Part shown: piece by piece, positions 26,361 to 34,985 of the stretch | Layout of the letters: every line of letters starts with the position of its first letter | Position numbering within the stretch: the first letter of the stretch is position 1 | NCBI GenBank assembly: GCA_002449765.1 | Contig: DJXN01000015.1 | Coordinates: 340,973 to 404,972, forward strand | Direction of reading: 5' to 3' | Length of the DNA stretch: 64,000 nt | Origin: Fibrobacter sp. UBA7003 | GTDB taxonomy: Bacteria; Fibrobacterota; Fibrobacteria; Fibrobacterales; Fibrobacteraceae | The notes under the pieces: model-generated | The model's database searches: none | What the model saw: the letters and a program-made list of their open reading frames with translations, nothing else | Told to the model about the DNA's origin: nothing | Position numbers and translations under genes: made by a program

Positions 26361-26480
26361 AAAAACGCCCCTGCTCAGAGCTACTTGAGCGGGGGCGCAA
26401 TCGTTCCCAAAGAGACACAAGGAGGGAATTGGATTTTTGCTTCAACCAGACAAGCCCGGGTCTAAAAGCTATGGCAACAA
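26361..26480 (-). ncRNA. Possible iron-regulated small RNA on the minus strand
   Basis: The 425-nt gap between the WYL gene and the feo1 operon contains a 12-bp stem (26366-26377 with 26386-26397, one G-T pair). On the minus strand it is followed by TTTTTGTTT, a terminator facing away from feo1. No minus-strand gene lies upstream of it, and DtxR-like boxes (26487-26521) sit at the other side. The minus-strand sequence includes CCCTCCTTGTG, complementary to a ribosome-binding site. A short iron-controlled RNA is the simplest reading. No clear promoter was found, so both ends are approximate. Confidence 0.3.
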
Positions 26481-26486
26481 TTAGAA

Positions 26487-26659
26487 TTAGACTTGTCTAA
26501 CTAAAAGTTAGATAAATCTAACTGCAAAAACAAGGGCAAAAAAGTCAAAATAATGTAAATTTTCCGTTTCAAAGTTAGATTTGTCTAAAAAAGTATGGCT
26601 ATTGTAATATTTTTAGCCTTGCCTAATTAGTTTTATTAAACTATATTAGCCTCGTCTAA
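26487..26659 (+). promoter_or_regulatory. feo1 promoter with five DtxR-like boxes
   Basis: Five TTAG-N6-CTAA boxes lie at 26487-26500, 26508-26521, 26575-26588, 26613-26626 and 26646-26659. A sigma70-like promoter fits between them: TTGCCT (26619-26624), 17 nt, TATATT (26642-26647), so the last two boxes cover the -35 and start region. Autorepression by the DtxR-like product of the first gene is inferred. Confidence 0.75.
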
Positions 26660-26674
26660 ATAAGGCTAGTTGAT

Positions 26675-27115
26675 ATGGACCATACAAAACTGACTCAAAG
26701 CTTAGAAGACTACTTGGAAATGGTGCACATGTTGCGCCTGGCGAACGGGCTTGCCCGCGTCAAGGATATTGCCGCGGCTCTCGGCGTGAAAATGCCATCG
26801 GTTGCAAAGGCCATGGTGGAACTCAAGAAGATGGGCCTTGTGAGGCAGGAACCCTACAGCGGCGTGGAACTCACCGAAGAGGGCGAACGCGTTGCCGCCA
26901 TGATTTTGAACCGTCATATTCTTCTGAAGGGTTTCCTGATTAAGCTGGGCGTTTCCGAAGCGATTGCCGACAAGGATGCCTGCAGCATGGAACATATCCT
27001 TTCGGCGGAGACTCTCGGTAAGATTGAGGATTTTGTGAAGCCGACGGACGCGATTTCGTCGGCTAAAAAATTAAAACCCGCCGCGAAAAACGGCAAAAAA
27101 GCAGGTGAAAAGTAA
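26675..27115 (+). CDS. DtxR/MntR-family metal-dependent regulator (feo1 operon)
   Basis: The 146-residue protein fits the DtxR/MntR family: N-terminal winged helix (SLEDYLEMVHML, then VKDIAAALGVKMPSVAKAMVELKKMGLV), then the dimerisation and metal-site region with HILLKGFLIKLGV and CSMEHILSAET. The Cys and His there are typical metal ligands. It lacks the C-terminal SH3-like domain of classical DtxR. It starts the feoA-feoB operon and probably represses it when Fe(II) is plentiful, through the boxes just upstream. It is closely similar to 52347-52766. Confidence 0.88.
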   Translation: MDHTKLTQSLEDYLEMVHMLRLANGLARVKDIAAALGVKMPSVAKAMVELKKMGLVRQEPYSGVELTEEGERVAAMILNRHILLKGFLIKLGVSEAIADKDACSMEHILSAETLGKIEDFVKPTDAISSAKKLKPAAKNGKKAGEK

Positions 27116-27116
27116 C

Positions 27117-27401
27117 ATGAGCTGTAATTGTGGTTGCGGCGGAAAGTCGCAAACGAAAAAGTGGAGTACCGAGCCCAAGTTCTCGGAACTCAAGAAGGGC
27201 GACAAGGTAGAAATCGTCGGTTATAACGAAGGCGATTCCCGTTACAAGTCGAAGCTTCTGTCCATGGGCCTTGTGCGTGGCGTTCAAATGGAAGTCTTGC
27301 AGGTGGCCCCTCTCGGCGATCCGATTGAAGTAAGCGTATTGTCTTACAGGCTCTCGCTCCGTAAAGAAGAAGCCAATGTTCTCAAGTTAAGGAGGGTATA
27401 A
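27117..27401 (+). CDS. feoA: FeoA, ferrous iron transport accessory protein 1
   Basis: The 94-residue protein is a small SH3-like FeoA, thought to bind the inner side of FeoB. The core reads GDKVEIVG, then LLSMGLVRGVQMEVLQVAPLGDP and ends LKLRRV. It has an extra Cys-rich N-terminus (CNCGCGG) absent from the paralogue at 52778-53017. I chose ATG 27117; a GTG at 27105 would overlap the preceding gene. The stop overlaps the feoB start (TAATG). Confidence 0.92.
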   Translation: MSCNCGCGGKSQTKKWSTEPKFSELKKGDKVEIVGYNEGDSRYKSKLLSMGLVRGVQMEVLQVAPLGDPIEVSVLSYRLSLRKEEANVLKLRRV

Positions 27402-30364
27402 TGGCTGCCAGAAAACTTTTGACGATTGCAATTGCCGGTAACCCGAACTGCGGTAAGACGGCTCTCTTTAACGCCCTTACGGGTGCACGCCAGCATGTGG
27501 GTAACTGGCCTGGCGTGACGGTCGAAAAGAAGGAAGGTTACTTTGAACTGGGCGACCGCCAGATTCGCCTGGTGGACCTTCCGGGTACTTACGCTTTGTT
27601 CGCAAATGCCGAAGACGAACGCGCTGCTGTCGATTACTTGCTCAGCCGCGAAGCGAGCCTGATTATCAACATTGTCGATGCGACGAACCTGGAACGCAAC
27701 CTGTTCCTTACGAGCCAGCTTGCCGACATGAAGATTCCGATGGTGATTGCCGTCAACATGATGGACATTGCCGAAAATCGCGGAATCCAGCTGGATCTCG
27801 ACGAACTTTCTGATTTCTACGGCGTGCCGTGCATTCCGCTTTCTGCCGTGAGCGAAAAGAGCGTCACTAACTTTATTAGCCAGATGGGCCACGTGCTTGC
27901 GAGCCCGATGCCGCTCCCGAAGCAGATGGTTTACGGCGACAAGGTCGAAGAGGCCGTGAAGGTTTTGGAACCGAAGGTGGCTCCGGTCGCAAAGCTCTTG
28001 GATGCAGATGCTCGCTGGGTTTCGCTCATGTACTTGGGCAACCAGAAGAGCTATGCAGACAAATTCGCTGAAGCGGGCGTGAAGCTTGACAAGGCCGAAG
28101 TCGTGAAGATTCTGGGCGAAGAGCCGGAATTTGCGATGGCCGAAAACCGCTATTCCATTTCTCACGAGGTGGCGGGGAAGGCGATTGTTTCTGCGCGCGC
28201 CAAGAAGACTTTCTCGGACAAGCTTGACGCCGTTCTTTTGAACCGCTGGGCGGCTCTCCCGATTTTCCTGGTCATCATGTATCTGGTGTTCTGGATTGCG
28301 GTGACGATCGGTTCTGCGTTCATTGATTTCTTTGACGTGCTGTTCGGTGCGATTTTCGTGGATGGCCTCGGCTACCTGCTGGGCGATGTACTCGGCTGCC
28401 CCTCCTTTGTCACGGCTGTTCTCGCCGACGGTATCGGTGCCGGTATCCAGACGGTTTCGACCTTCATCCCGGTCATCTTCTTCATGTTCCTGTGCCTTTC
28501 GTTCTTGGAAGACTCGGGTTACATGGCCCGCGCGGCTTTCGTTGCAGACCGTTTCATGAGATTCCTCGGGCTCCCGGGTCGTGCCTTCGTGCCGATGATG
28601 GTGGGCTTCGGTTGCGGCGTGCCGGCCATTATGGGCACCCGCGTGCTGGAATCCAAGCGTGAACGCTTCCTCACCATCTTCTTGGTGCCGTTCATGAGCT
28701 GCGGCGCACGCCTCCCGGTGTATGCACTGTTTGCGGCGGCATTCTTCGGCAAGATGGCGGGCACAGTGGTGTTCCTGCTTTACCTCGCCGGTGTGCTGTT
28801 CGCCATCGCTTACGGTTTGTTCCTGAAGAGGTCGCTTTTCCAGGGCCAGGCCAGCAACTTTGTGATGGAACTTCCGCCGTATCACTTGCCCAAGTTCAAG
28901 TCCTTGATGATTCACTGCTGGCAGCGCCTGCGCGACTACATCTGGCGCGCCGGTAAGGTGATTACGCTTGCCGTTGCTGTGCTCGGGTTCCTCAACAGTT
29001 TTGGTATTGTGGAGAAGATGTATGTCGATGTTGACGGCAAGACGACCGAAATTGTCCAGGCCGAAGACGGTTACCAGATGGTCAAGGAAAATGAAGAAGG
29101 CGAGACTGAAAATGTTGCTCTCCCCGAAGGTTTCGTTGTTGACGAATCCAAGGTGGTGAAGTCAAACGAGTTCACTGCCGGTAACGGCGACTCCGAAAAC
29201 AGCTTGCTTTCTATAATCGGTAAGGCCATTACGCCGGTATTCGAACCCTTCGGTGTCGAAAAAGAAAACTGGCCTGCATCCGTGTCGCTGTTCACTGGCC
29301 TGTTGGCCAAGGAAGCTGTTATCGGTACCATGAACTCCCTCTATTCCATGGTGGGGGAGAATGCCGATGCTCCTGCAGATGGTTCGACAAGCTCCGCAAC
29401 CGATAAGGTCACTGAGCCTGCCGAAGTGACCGTCGCAAAGGAAAAGGCTGAAGAACCCGCACCGGAACAAGTTGCCGTTGCTGACTCTGCTGCTACAGAT
29501 AGCGTGAAGGCTGATTCGACAGTCGCCGCTGCTGATTCCGCTGCAACTGATAGCGCTGTGGTTGCCGATAGTGCCGCAGCACCTGCTGAATCCGCAGAAG
29601 TTGTTGCCGAAGCCGCTCCTGCCGAAGAAAAGCCGCTTATCGCCGGCATTGATGAATGTCCCGTCGAAGAAGAGGAAGAAGGTGGCGCACCCGACATCAA
29701 GGGCGCCGTGCTCGAAGCTCTCGGCTCAATTCCTGCTAACCTCGCCGAAGTCTTCGGTTCGCTTACCGACCCGCTGGGAACCTCCGGCGAATTGGAAGGC
29801 CAGGAAGCCGCCGAACTCAAGAAGGAAACTCTGGACAAGATTACCAACGCCAAGGTGCTGACCTGCGAAGAATTCGCTGCCATCGAAACCTTCGGCGAAG
29901 AAGAGGAAGACGAAAAGACCCGCGAAGCTGTGTTCGCAAAGCTCGCTGCCGCCGGCCTCGAACTCTCCGAAGACGAAATGGGCGCTCTCGAAGAAGGCGA
30001 CCTTTCTGAAACCGCCGACATCTACGCCAACCTCCGCTCTTACTTCCACAATCCGGACAAGAACGGTAACCCGGTGGATGGCTTTAGCTGGCAGGTGTTT
30101 GCGTTCCTCATCTTCATCTTGCTTTACGTGCCGTGCCTTGCCGCCATGGGCGTGGTTACCCGTGAAATCGGCCTCGGTCTCGCCATCCTGATGGCGACCG
30201 TGCAGACGATCCTTGCCTGGGCGATTGCTGTGCTCCTCTACCAGGTCCCCGTTGGCGGAAACATGACATGGATTGTCGCTGCCATCGTGGTGCTCGTGGG
30301 TACGGGAATCTTCCTCAAGCTCTTCGGCATGAAGGCGAATAAAGAAAAGCGTTTCGAAGACTAA
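27401..30364 (+). CDS. feoB: FeoB, ferrous iron transporter 1, with large acidic insert
   Basis: The 987-residue protein is FeoB: an N-terminal G domain (P-loop GNPNCGKTALFN near 12), a helical domain and two Gate membrane regions (GVPAIMGTR and SCGARLPVYALF are visible). It carries out GTP-dependent Fe(II) uptake across the inner membrane. Compared with FeoB2 (775 residues) it has about 210 extra residues: an insert near 540-600 and a long Ala/Glu/Asp-rich stretch near 650-890 with repeats of the type ADSAATDS. Both lie between membrane segments of the second Gate and C-terminal region. The frame is intact. The acidic insert could bind metal or be a species-specific loop; that is inference. 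Confidence 0.93.
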   Translation: MAARKLLTIAIAGNPNCGKTALFNALTGARQHVGNWPGVTVEKKEGYFELGDRQIRLVDLPGTYALFANAEDERAAVDYLLSREASLIINIVDATNLERNLFLTSQLADMKIPMVIAVNMMDIAENRGIQLDLDELSDFYGVPCIPLSAVSEKSVTNFISQMGHVLASPMPLPKQMVYGDKVEEAVKVLEPKVAPVAKLLDADARWVSLMYLGNQKSYADKFAEAGVKLDKAEVVKILGEEPEFAMAENRYSISHEVAGKAIVSARAKKTFSDKLDAVLLNRWAALPIFLVIMYLVFWIAVTIGSAFIDFFDVLFGAIFVDGLGYLLGDVLGCPSFVTAVLADGIGAGIQTVSTFIPVIFFMFLCLSFLEDSGYMARAAFVADRFMRFLGLPGRAFVPMMVGFGCGVPAIMGTRVLESKRERFLTIFLVPFMSCGARLPVYALFAAAFFGKMAGTVVFLLYLAGVLFAIAYGLFLKRSLFQGQASNFVMELPPYHLPKFKSLMIHCWQRLRDYIWRAGKVITLAVAVLGFLNSFGIVEKMYVDVDGKTTEIVQAEDGYQMVKENEEGETENVALPEGFVVDESKVVKSNEFTAGNGDSENSLLSIIGKAITPVFEPFGVEKENWPASVSLFTGLLAKEAVIGTMNSLYSMVGENADAPADGSTSSATDKVTEPAEVTVAKEKAEEPAPEQVAVADSAATDSVKADSTVAAADSAATDSAVVADSAAAPAESAEVVAEAAPAEEKPLIAGIDECPVEEEEEGGAPDIKGAVLEALGSIPANLAEVFGSLTDPLGTSGELEGQEAAELKKETLDKITNAKVLTCEEFAAIETFGEEEEDEKTREAVFAKLAAAGLELSEDEMGALEEGDLSETADIYANLRSYFHNPDKNGNPVDGFSWQVFAFLIFILLYVPCLAAMGVVTREIGLGLAILMATVQTILAWAIAVLLYQVPVGGNMTWIVAAIVVLVGTGIFLKLFGMKANKEKRFED

Positions 30365-30381
30365 CCTTTGGAATCAAGAAC

Positions 30382-30414
30382 AGGGCTGGTGGGCCCAAAA
30401 CCTGCCAGCCCTTT
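30382..30414 (+). terminator. Terminator of feo1 operon
   Basis: AGGGCTGG and CCAGCCCT form an 8-bp stem followed by TTTATT. Confidence 0.6.
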
Positions 30415-30429
30415 ATTAAAAATCTTGAA

Positions 30430-30443
30430 TTAGATTAGTCTAA
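30430..30443. promoter_or_regulatory. DtxR-like box upstream of porin
   Basis: TTAGATTAGTCTAA fits TTAG-N6-CTAA exactly. It lies about 40 nt before the sigma54-type promoter of the porin gene. Confidence 0.5.
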
Positions 30444-30467
30444 TTTTTAAAACTAAACTAAAACCTC

Positions 30468-30484
30468 TTGGCACGCATTTTGCA
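30468..30484 (+). promoter_or_regulatory. Sigma54-type promoter of porin
   Basis: TTGGCACGCATTTTGCA matches the -24/-12 consensus (TGGCAC-N5-TTGCA), with GG and GC separated by exactly 10 bases. Transcription would start near 30495, giving a leader of about 97 nt. Confidence 0.6.
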
Positions 30485-30591
30485 ACGTTAGTACACAGAA
30501 AGTGATAGCCAAGCGTTTTTGTAGCACTATTTGTAAAAAACCTGACGGAGTGTTACAAAAACAGAAAATTAATCCGTCAAGGGAGAAAAAA

Positions 30592-31983
30592 ATGAAAAAC
30601 CGTTTGACGTCTAATCTCTTGTTCGGCCTTGCAGCCGCCTCCGTGTTTGCGATGCCTGCATTCGCTCAGGAAGCCGCCCCTGCTGCCGAAGCCCCTGCTA
30701 CAGCCCCCGTTGCTGAAGCTCCTGCCCAAGCTGCCCCGGCCCCTGCACAGGAAACCCCTGCCGCAGCACCTGCAGAACAGGCTGCTCCAGCTCCCGCCGC
30801 AGAACAGGCAAAGGCCGAAGAACCGGCTCCCGCTGAAGAAAAGGCTCCTGCCGAAAACACGAACCCCGGTGAAGTTGCTGCCGCTGCAGGTAACGCTCTC
30901 GATATGCTCAAGGCAAGCATGAGTGAAGCAACTTCTGCCGCCAACATGGAAGTTAAGTTCTCCGGCGAAGTCGAATTCGACGCCTATACGGGCGATGTCT
31001 TGAACGATGACGACCTGAACCATGAATACGCATCTACGTTCGACCTGAATGTGGAAGTGAAGTTCAACGAAAAGTGGTCTGCATTCGTGGGCCTCGAAGC
31101 CGATGGCGAGACGGATAGCCCCGCTGCGGTCTATAACGGCGCCTACGTTCAGTACCAGCCGGCCGATTTCTTCGCCGTCAAGCTGGGTGACCTGACCTTC
31201 TCGGAAGGCGCGTTCAATGCCTACTACGGCTACGATGATCCGGCCGACAATGCTGCGGGCATGAAGGAACACGATATTCGCGGTCTTGAAATTGACTTGG
31301 CGGGCCTTGTGCTCGGTTTCGGTTTTGGTCGTGGCGATAATGATTTTGCCGATGACGAAGGCGCAAAGGTCTACGACATTCACGCTGCCTACGATTTCGA
31401 TATCGCCGGTCAGCACCTGCGTCCGTTCGTTGACTACAAGAGCTTCCAGACGGCTCAGCACAACGAATTCCATGCCGGTGTCGAGGCGGGCCTGAATATC
31501 GGTGGCTTTGGCTTTAGGGCCGTGTACGGCTTCCATGCCGATTACCTGGGTGACGACGGCGACGTGGTCGATGGTCAGGACTGGACTTCTACTGCCCACG
31601 CCTTCTTGGTCGAGCCGACTTTTGAAGTGGGTATGTTCGATATCAAGACGACCGCCTTCTATGCCATTGTCGATAGGGGCGATGCCGACGAAGATGCGAG
31701 CGACCTTGATAACGGCGAAATTCCGGAATACTTCTTCGTGTATGCCGAACCCGCCTTCAAGCTTGCCGAATTCATCAAGCTCGGCATTCCTGTAGAATAC
31801 CACACCAATACAATGGATGATGACGATGATTCCGCCGCTACGTTCGATGTCGGTGCCCGTGCCTACATTACACCGGTGGAAAACCTCGAAATCACGGCCT
31901 TCGGCATGGTGGATATTCCCGTGCAGGATAACGAGGACGATACCGCGCTGCGCTTCGGTCTCGAAACCGTATTCAGCTTCTAA
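30592..31983 (+). CDS. Outer-membrane beta-barrel protein with Ala/Pro/Glu-rich linker
   Basis: The 463-residue protein has a signal peptide (VFAMPAFAQ), then an Ala-Pro-Glu-rich linker of about 85 residues that could cross the periplasm or peptidoglycan. An acidic beta-barrel of about 340 residues follows, ending in a Phe (FGLETVFSF), typical of outer-membrane porins. Alternating strands such as FDLNVEVKFNEKWSAFVGLEADGE are visible. The start at ATG 30592 has AAGGGAG upstream and fits the signal peptide. The gene sits behind a sigma54-type promoter and a DtxR-like box, and ends at a strong terminator. It could be a porin for small solutes; the ligand is unknown. Confidence 0.8.
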   Translation: MKNRLTSNLLFGLAAASVFAMPAFAQEAAPAAEAPATAPVAEAPAQAAPAPAQETPAAAPAEQAAPAPAAEQAKAEEPAPAEEKAPAENTNPGEVAAAAGNALDMLKASMSEATSAANMEVKFSGEVEFDAYTGDVLNDDDLNHEYASTFDLNVEVKFNEKWSAFVGLEADGETDSPAAVYNGAYVQYQPADFFAVKLGDLTFSEGAFNAYYGYDDPADNAAGMKEHDIRGLEIDLAGLVLGFGFGRGDNDFADDEGAKVYDIHAAYDFDIAGQHLRPFVDYKSFQTAQHNEFHAGVEAGLNIGGFGFRAVYGFHADYLGDDGDVVDGQDWTSTAHAFLVEPTFEVGMFDIKTTAFYAIVDRGDADEDASDLDNGEIPEYFFVYAEPAFKLAEFIKLGIPVEYHTNTMDDDDDSAATFDVGARAYITPVENLEITAFGMVDIPVQDNEDDTALRFGLETVFSF

Positions 31984-32008
31984 TTACTTCATAGAATGCC
32001 CAATAAAG

Positions 32009-32037
32009 GGACTGTGGCTTTTGCCGCGGTCCTTTTT
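32009..32037 (+). terminator. Terminator after porin
   Basis: A 10-bp stem (32009-32018 with 32023-32032, some G-T pairs) with loop TTTT is followed by TTTTTC. Confidence 0.8.
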
Positions 32038-32055
32038 CTGTCTAAATGGAGTAGA
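32026..32055 (+). promoter_or_regulatory. Degenerate tandem repeat before ECF operon
   Basis: GGAGTAGA starts at 32048, within CTAAATGGAGTAGA. The upstream half-site at the expected 20-bp distance (32028) reads only GGTCCTTT and overlaps the porin terminator. It is probably the same regulatory element as at 8531/8551. Confidence 0.4.
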
Positions 32056-32112
32056 AAAAAGCGCATCAAAAAACTCTATTTGGCGTGCATTTGTTTGCTA
32101 TTGGAGACTTTT

Positions 32113-32727
32113 ATGAGTAATGTAAGATCGACCGGAAAAAAAACATCGAATACGTTGGTCCGCGACCTGGTGAACGTGGGCGTTTTTGCGGCGCTTTATA
32201 TCGTGCTTGGTTTTATGTCGTCGAGCATCGGCTACATTCCCGCCCTTATTGTTTTTTCGACCGCGAGCATTGCGCTTGTGACGAGTGTTCCCATGTTCCT
32301 GTTCTATTCGAAAATAGAAAGGCCGATCCTGTGCTGTATGCTTTTTTGCGGCATTTTCGGGGGAGCAATGCTGGTGATGGGCCAGAGCGTTATCATGTTT
32401 GCGATAAGCCTTGCAGTTGGGCTACTGTCGGGAACAATTCTGAAAATCATAGGGAAAAATTTTGCCGGCTTGTACATGGCAAACATTGTCTTGAGCCTAA
32501 TGAGTTCTTCGATGATGCTTCCGCTTTGGCTTTATACCGAGAAATATCTGGAATATACCCGTGGCATGTGCGACGAAGGTTACGTTGCGAAGTTGGCGGA
32601 ACTTTCTAACAGTATCTGGCCCCTGGTCGGAATTTACACCTTCGGCATCTTGGGTGCCGTTATCGGTGGACTTGTGGCCCGCCGCATCATGAAAAAGCAT
32701 TTTGAACGGATTGGTCTTGCCCGGTGA
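32113..32727 (+). CDS. ECF transporter S component, MptD/Trep_Strep family
   Basis: The 204-residue membrane protein has six hydrophobic segments and fits the Trep_Strep (MptD) family of substrate-binding components. The hallmarks are RDLVNVGVFAALYIVLGF at the start and GAVIGGLVARRIMKKHFER at the end. It would give substrate specificity to the energy-coupling module encoded next. I chose ATG 32113 behind GGAGA; a longer frame from 31996 crosses the porin terminator. The family's substrate is not settled. The upstream regulatory element suggests an iron-related ligand here. Confidence 0.85.
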   Translation: MSNVRSTGKKTSNTLVRDLVNVGVFAALYIVLGFMSSSIGYIPALIVFSTASIALVTSVPMFLFYSKIERPILCCMLFCGIFGGAMLVMGQSVIMFAISLAVGLLSGTILKIIGKNFAGLYMANIVLSLMSSSMMLPLWLYTEKYLEYTRGMCDEGYVAKLAELSNSIWPLVGIYTFGILGAVIGGLVARRIMKKHFERIGLAR

Positions 32728-33410
32728 AATTGGACCCTCGGACAAAACTGTTCTTAACGATTGCAGGGAACAGCATCATTCTTTCCGCACCAGTGATTTA
32801 CGGCGCCATGATTGTTGTTTTGCCGGCGGTTTTATTGGTGCTTGAAAAAAGATGGCGTTTTTCCCTACTCTTTTCTTTCTTGTACGCAATATCTGCATTC
32901 AGTTTTGATTATTTAAAAACGATGGATGTCGGACTGGCGGGCACGCTGTTTGTCTCAACGATGATGCTTGTTTCGCATGTGATGCCGATAAGCGTTATTT
33001 TTTACTATGTCATGACGACCACCAAGGTGAACGAGTTCATGGCGGGAATGTCGAAGATGCACATTCCTAACAAAGTGACGATTCCCTTGGCGGTGATGAT
33101 TCGCTTTTTCCCGACCGTATTCGATGAAGCCCGCGATATCGGGAATGCAATGCGCATGCGGGGCATTCGCCTGTTCAGCCTGCGGACATTAAAGAACCCG
33201 CTTGCCATTTTGGAATACAGACTTATTCCGCTGCTGGTGTCGCTCACGAAAATCGGTGACGAGCTTTCGGTGGCGGCGACGACGCGCGGACTTTCGCCAG
33301 AAACGAGACGTAGTTGCATTGTCAAAATCGGATTCCACGTTCAAGATGTTGTCGTGTTTGTTTATTGTTTGGCTGTTGTAGTTTTATTCTGTTCTTGGTC
33401 AGTCCCTTAA
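32724..33410 (+). CDS. ECF transporter T component (EcfT-like)
   Basis: The 228-residue membrane protein is the transmembrane coupling subunit. The two EcfT coupling motifs are visible as ARDIGNAMRMRGI near 137 and ELSVAATTRGL near 180; these helices contact the two ATPase domains. GTG 32724 overlaps the S-component stop (GTGA). The gene is co-transcribed with both neighbours. Confidence 0.88.
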   Translation: MKLDPRTKLFLTIAGNSIILSAPVIYGAMIVVLPAVLLVLEKRWRFSLLFSFLYAISAFSFDYLKTMDVGLAGTLFVSTMMLVSHVMPISVIFYYVMTTTKVNEFMAGMSKMHIPNKVTIPLAVMIRFFPTVFDEARDIGNAMRMRGIRLFSLRTLKNPLAILEYRLIPLLVSLTKIGDELSVAATTRGLSPETRRSCIVKIGFHVQDVVVFVYCLAVVVLFCSWSVP

Positions 33411-33437
33411 TTGTCATTCCCGCGAAGGCGGGAATCT
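33411..33437. repeat. Short hairpin repeat between EcfT and EcfA genes
   Basis: ATTCCCGC-GAAG-GCGGGAAT is part of the common 'GTCATTCCCGCGAAGGCGGGAATC' intergenic repeat. It fills most of the 42-nt gap and leaves the ATPase gene with a poor ribosome site. Confidence 0.65.
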
Positions 33438-33452
33438 CCTTGCTTGTTAGAA

Positions 33453-34925
33453 ATGACTATCACATTAAAAAACGTTTCCTTCTCCTACACGGAATCCCTT
33501 GACGATGCCGTCATCAAGAACTTGAATTTTGAAATCAAGTCTGGCGAATGCGTTGTGCTTGTGGGGGAGTCGGGTTGCGGAAAGACGACTATTTCTAAGC
33601 TGATCAACGGGCTTATTCCGCTTTATCAATCGGGAACGATGGCGGGCGACGTATTGCTCGGCGACAAGAATACCGCCGACATGACGCTTGCCGAAATTTC
33701 AAGACATGTGGACTCCGTTTTCCAAAATCCGCGTTCGCAGTTTTTCAACATCGATACCGACAGTGAAATCGCCTTTGGCTGCGAAAACTTGGGAATGGAT
33801 CCGGAAGAAATCCGGGAACGCATGAATCGCGTCGTGAAGGATTTCCACATAGAACATTTGGCGGGCCGAAATATCTTCCACCTTTCTGGCGGAGAAAAGC
33901 AAAAAATCGCCTGCGCTTCGGTTTCTGCGATCGATCCGGAAATTTTCGTTCTCGACGAGCCCTCGGCTAATCTTGACTTGAAAACCGTCGCGGACCTCGC
34001 TGAAATCATCAAGTTCTGGAAATCTCGTGGCAAGACCGTCATTATCGTGGAACACCGCATCCATTACCTGCGCGACATTGCCGACAGAATTTGTTACGTA
34101 AAAGACGGACAAATTCAAGACGAATGGACTCCAGCGGAACTCGAGGCGAAAGGCCCGGAATATGCGGCAAGCCTCGGACTGCGCTGCATGAATTTGGAAC
34201 AGCTTAAGAATAAGGCCCCTGAGCTTGCCGAAGGGCCGAAACGTTCGAAGGAGCCTGCGAAGCAATCTCTTAAAGAGTCATTGCTCTTCAACAACCTCCA
34301 TTTCGCCTACAACCGCAAATTCCTGGTTCTAGACATTCCGGAACTTTCGCTCCCGCGCAATCAAATCACCGCCATCATCGGCCATAACGGGGCGGGCAAA
34401 TCAACGCTGGCCCAGGTGCTGTGCGGGCTCCGCGGAACTTGGCGACAAAAGCGCAAGGCCCGCAAATACGGCGCGTACCTGATTATGCAGGACGTGAACC
34501 ACCAGCTGTTTACGGAAAGCGTCCTTGACGAAATCTTGCTGGGCATGAATTCGCAAGATGAAAACGCCGCCCTTGAAATCCTTGAAAGGCTTAACCTGAA
34601 AGATTATGCTAGCTGCCACCCGATGGCGCTTTCGGGCGGCCAAAAGCAACGCGTGGCTATCGGCAGCGGCGTTTCTAGCGGTCGCGAAATTGTCGTATTC
34701 GACGAACCCACCAGCGGCTTGGATTACAAGCAGATGCTTGCCGTGTCGGCAACTCTCCAAAAACTTGCTGCAAGCGGAAAAACGTTGCTCGTGATTACGC
34801 ACGATCCTGAATTCATTCTAAATTGTTGCCAGTCCGTGATTCGCATGGAACACGGAAAAATCGCAGAACAGTACCTGCTGCAAGGCAATCAGGAAAAGCT
34901 AATTGATGCTATGCTGAATGCATAG
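33453..34925 (+). CDS. ECF transporter double ATPase (EcfA-EcfA' fusion)
   Basis: The 490-residue protein has two ABC ATPase domains in one chain. The first has Walker A GESGCGKTT near 36 and LSGGEKQK; the second has GHNGAGKST near 310 and LSGGQKQR with Walker B VFDEPTSGLD. This is the fused A-A' subunit typical of MptD-linked ECF modules and powers the T and S components. ATG 33453 was chosen because earlier in-frame starts lie inside the hairpin repeat. Confidence 0.9.
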   Translation: MTITLKNVSFSYTESLDDAVIKNLNFEIKSGECVVLVGESGCGKTTISKLINGLIPLYQSGTMAGDVLLGDKNTADMTLAEISRHVDSVFQNPRSQFFNIDTDSEIAFGCENLGMDPEEIRERMNRVVKDFHIEHLAGRNIFHLSGGEKQKIACASVSAIDPEIFVLDEPSANLDLKTVADLAEIIKFWKSRGKTVIIVEHRIHYLRDIADRICYVKDGQIQDEWTPAELEAKGPEYAASLGLRCMNLEQLKNKAPELAEGPKRSKEPAKQSLKESLLFNNLHFAYNRKFLVLDIPELSLPRNQITAIIGHNGAGKSTLAQVLCGLRGTWRQKRKARKYGAYLIMQDVNHQLFTESVLDEILLGMNSQDENAALEILERLNLKDYASCHPMALSGGQKQRVAIGSGVSSGREIVVFDEPTSGLDYKQMLAVSATLQKLAASGKTLLVITHDPEFILNCCQSVIRMEHGKIAEQYLLQGNQEKLIDAMLNA

Positions 34926-34954
34926 CGGATTTTGTTTGGCCTAATTGGAGTAGA
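34925..34954 (+). promoter_or_regulatory. Tandem repeat GGATTTT/GGAGTAGA before secreted hydrolase
   Basis: GGATTTT starts at 34927 and GGAGTAGA at 34947, exactly 20 bp apart, right after the ECF ATPase stop and 31 nt before the hydrolase start. Confidence 0.55.
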
Positions 34955-34985
34955 GTTAGTTTGTACGATTTTTTATCGTATTGGT

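Noticed and set aside
32075..32095. Possible sigma54 promoter (TTGGCGTGCATTTGTTTGC) before the ECF operon
   Set aside because: The GG and GC are 12 bases apart instead of 10, so it does not fit the -24/-12 promoter.
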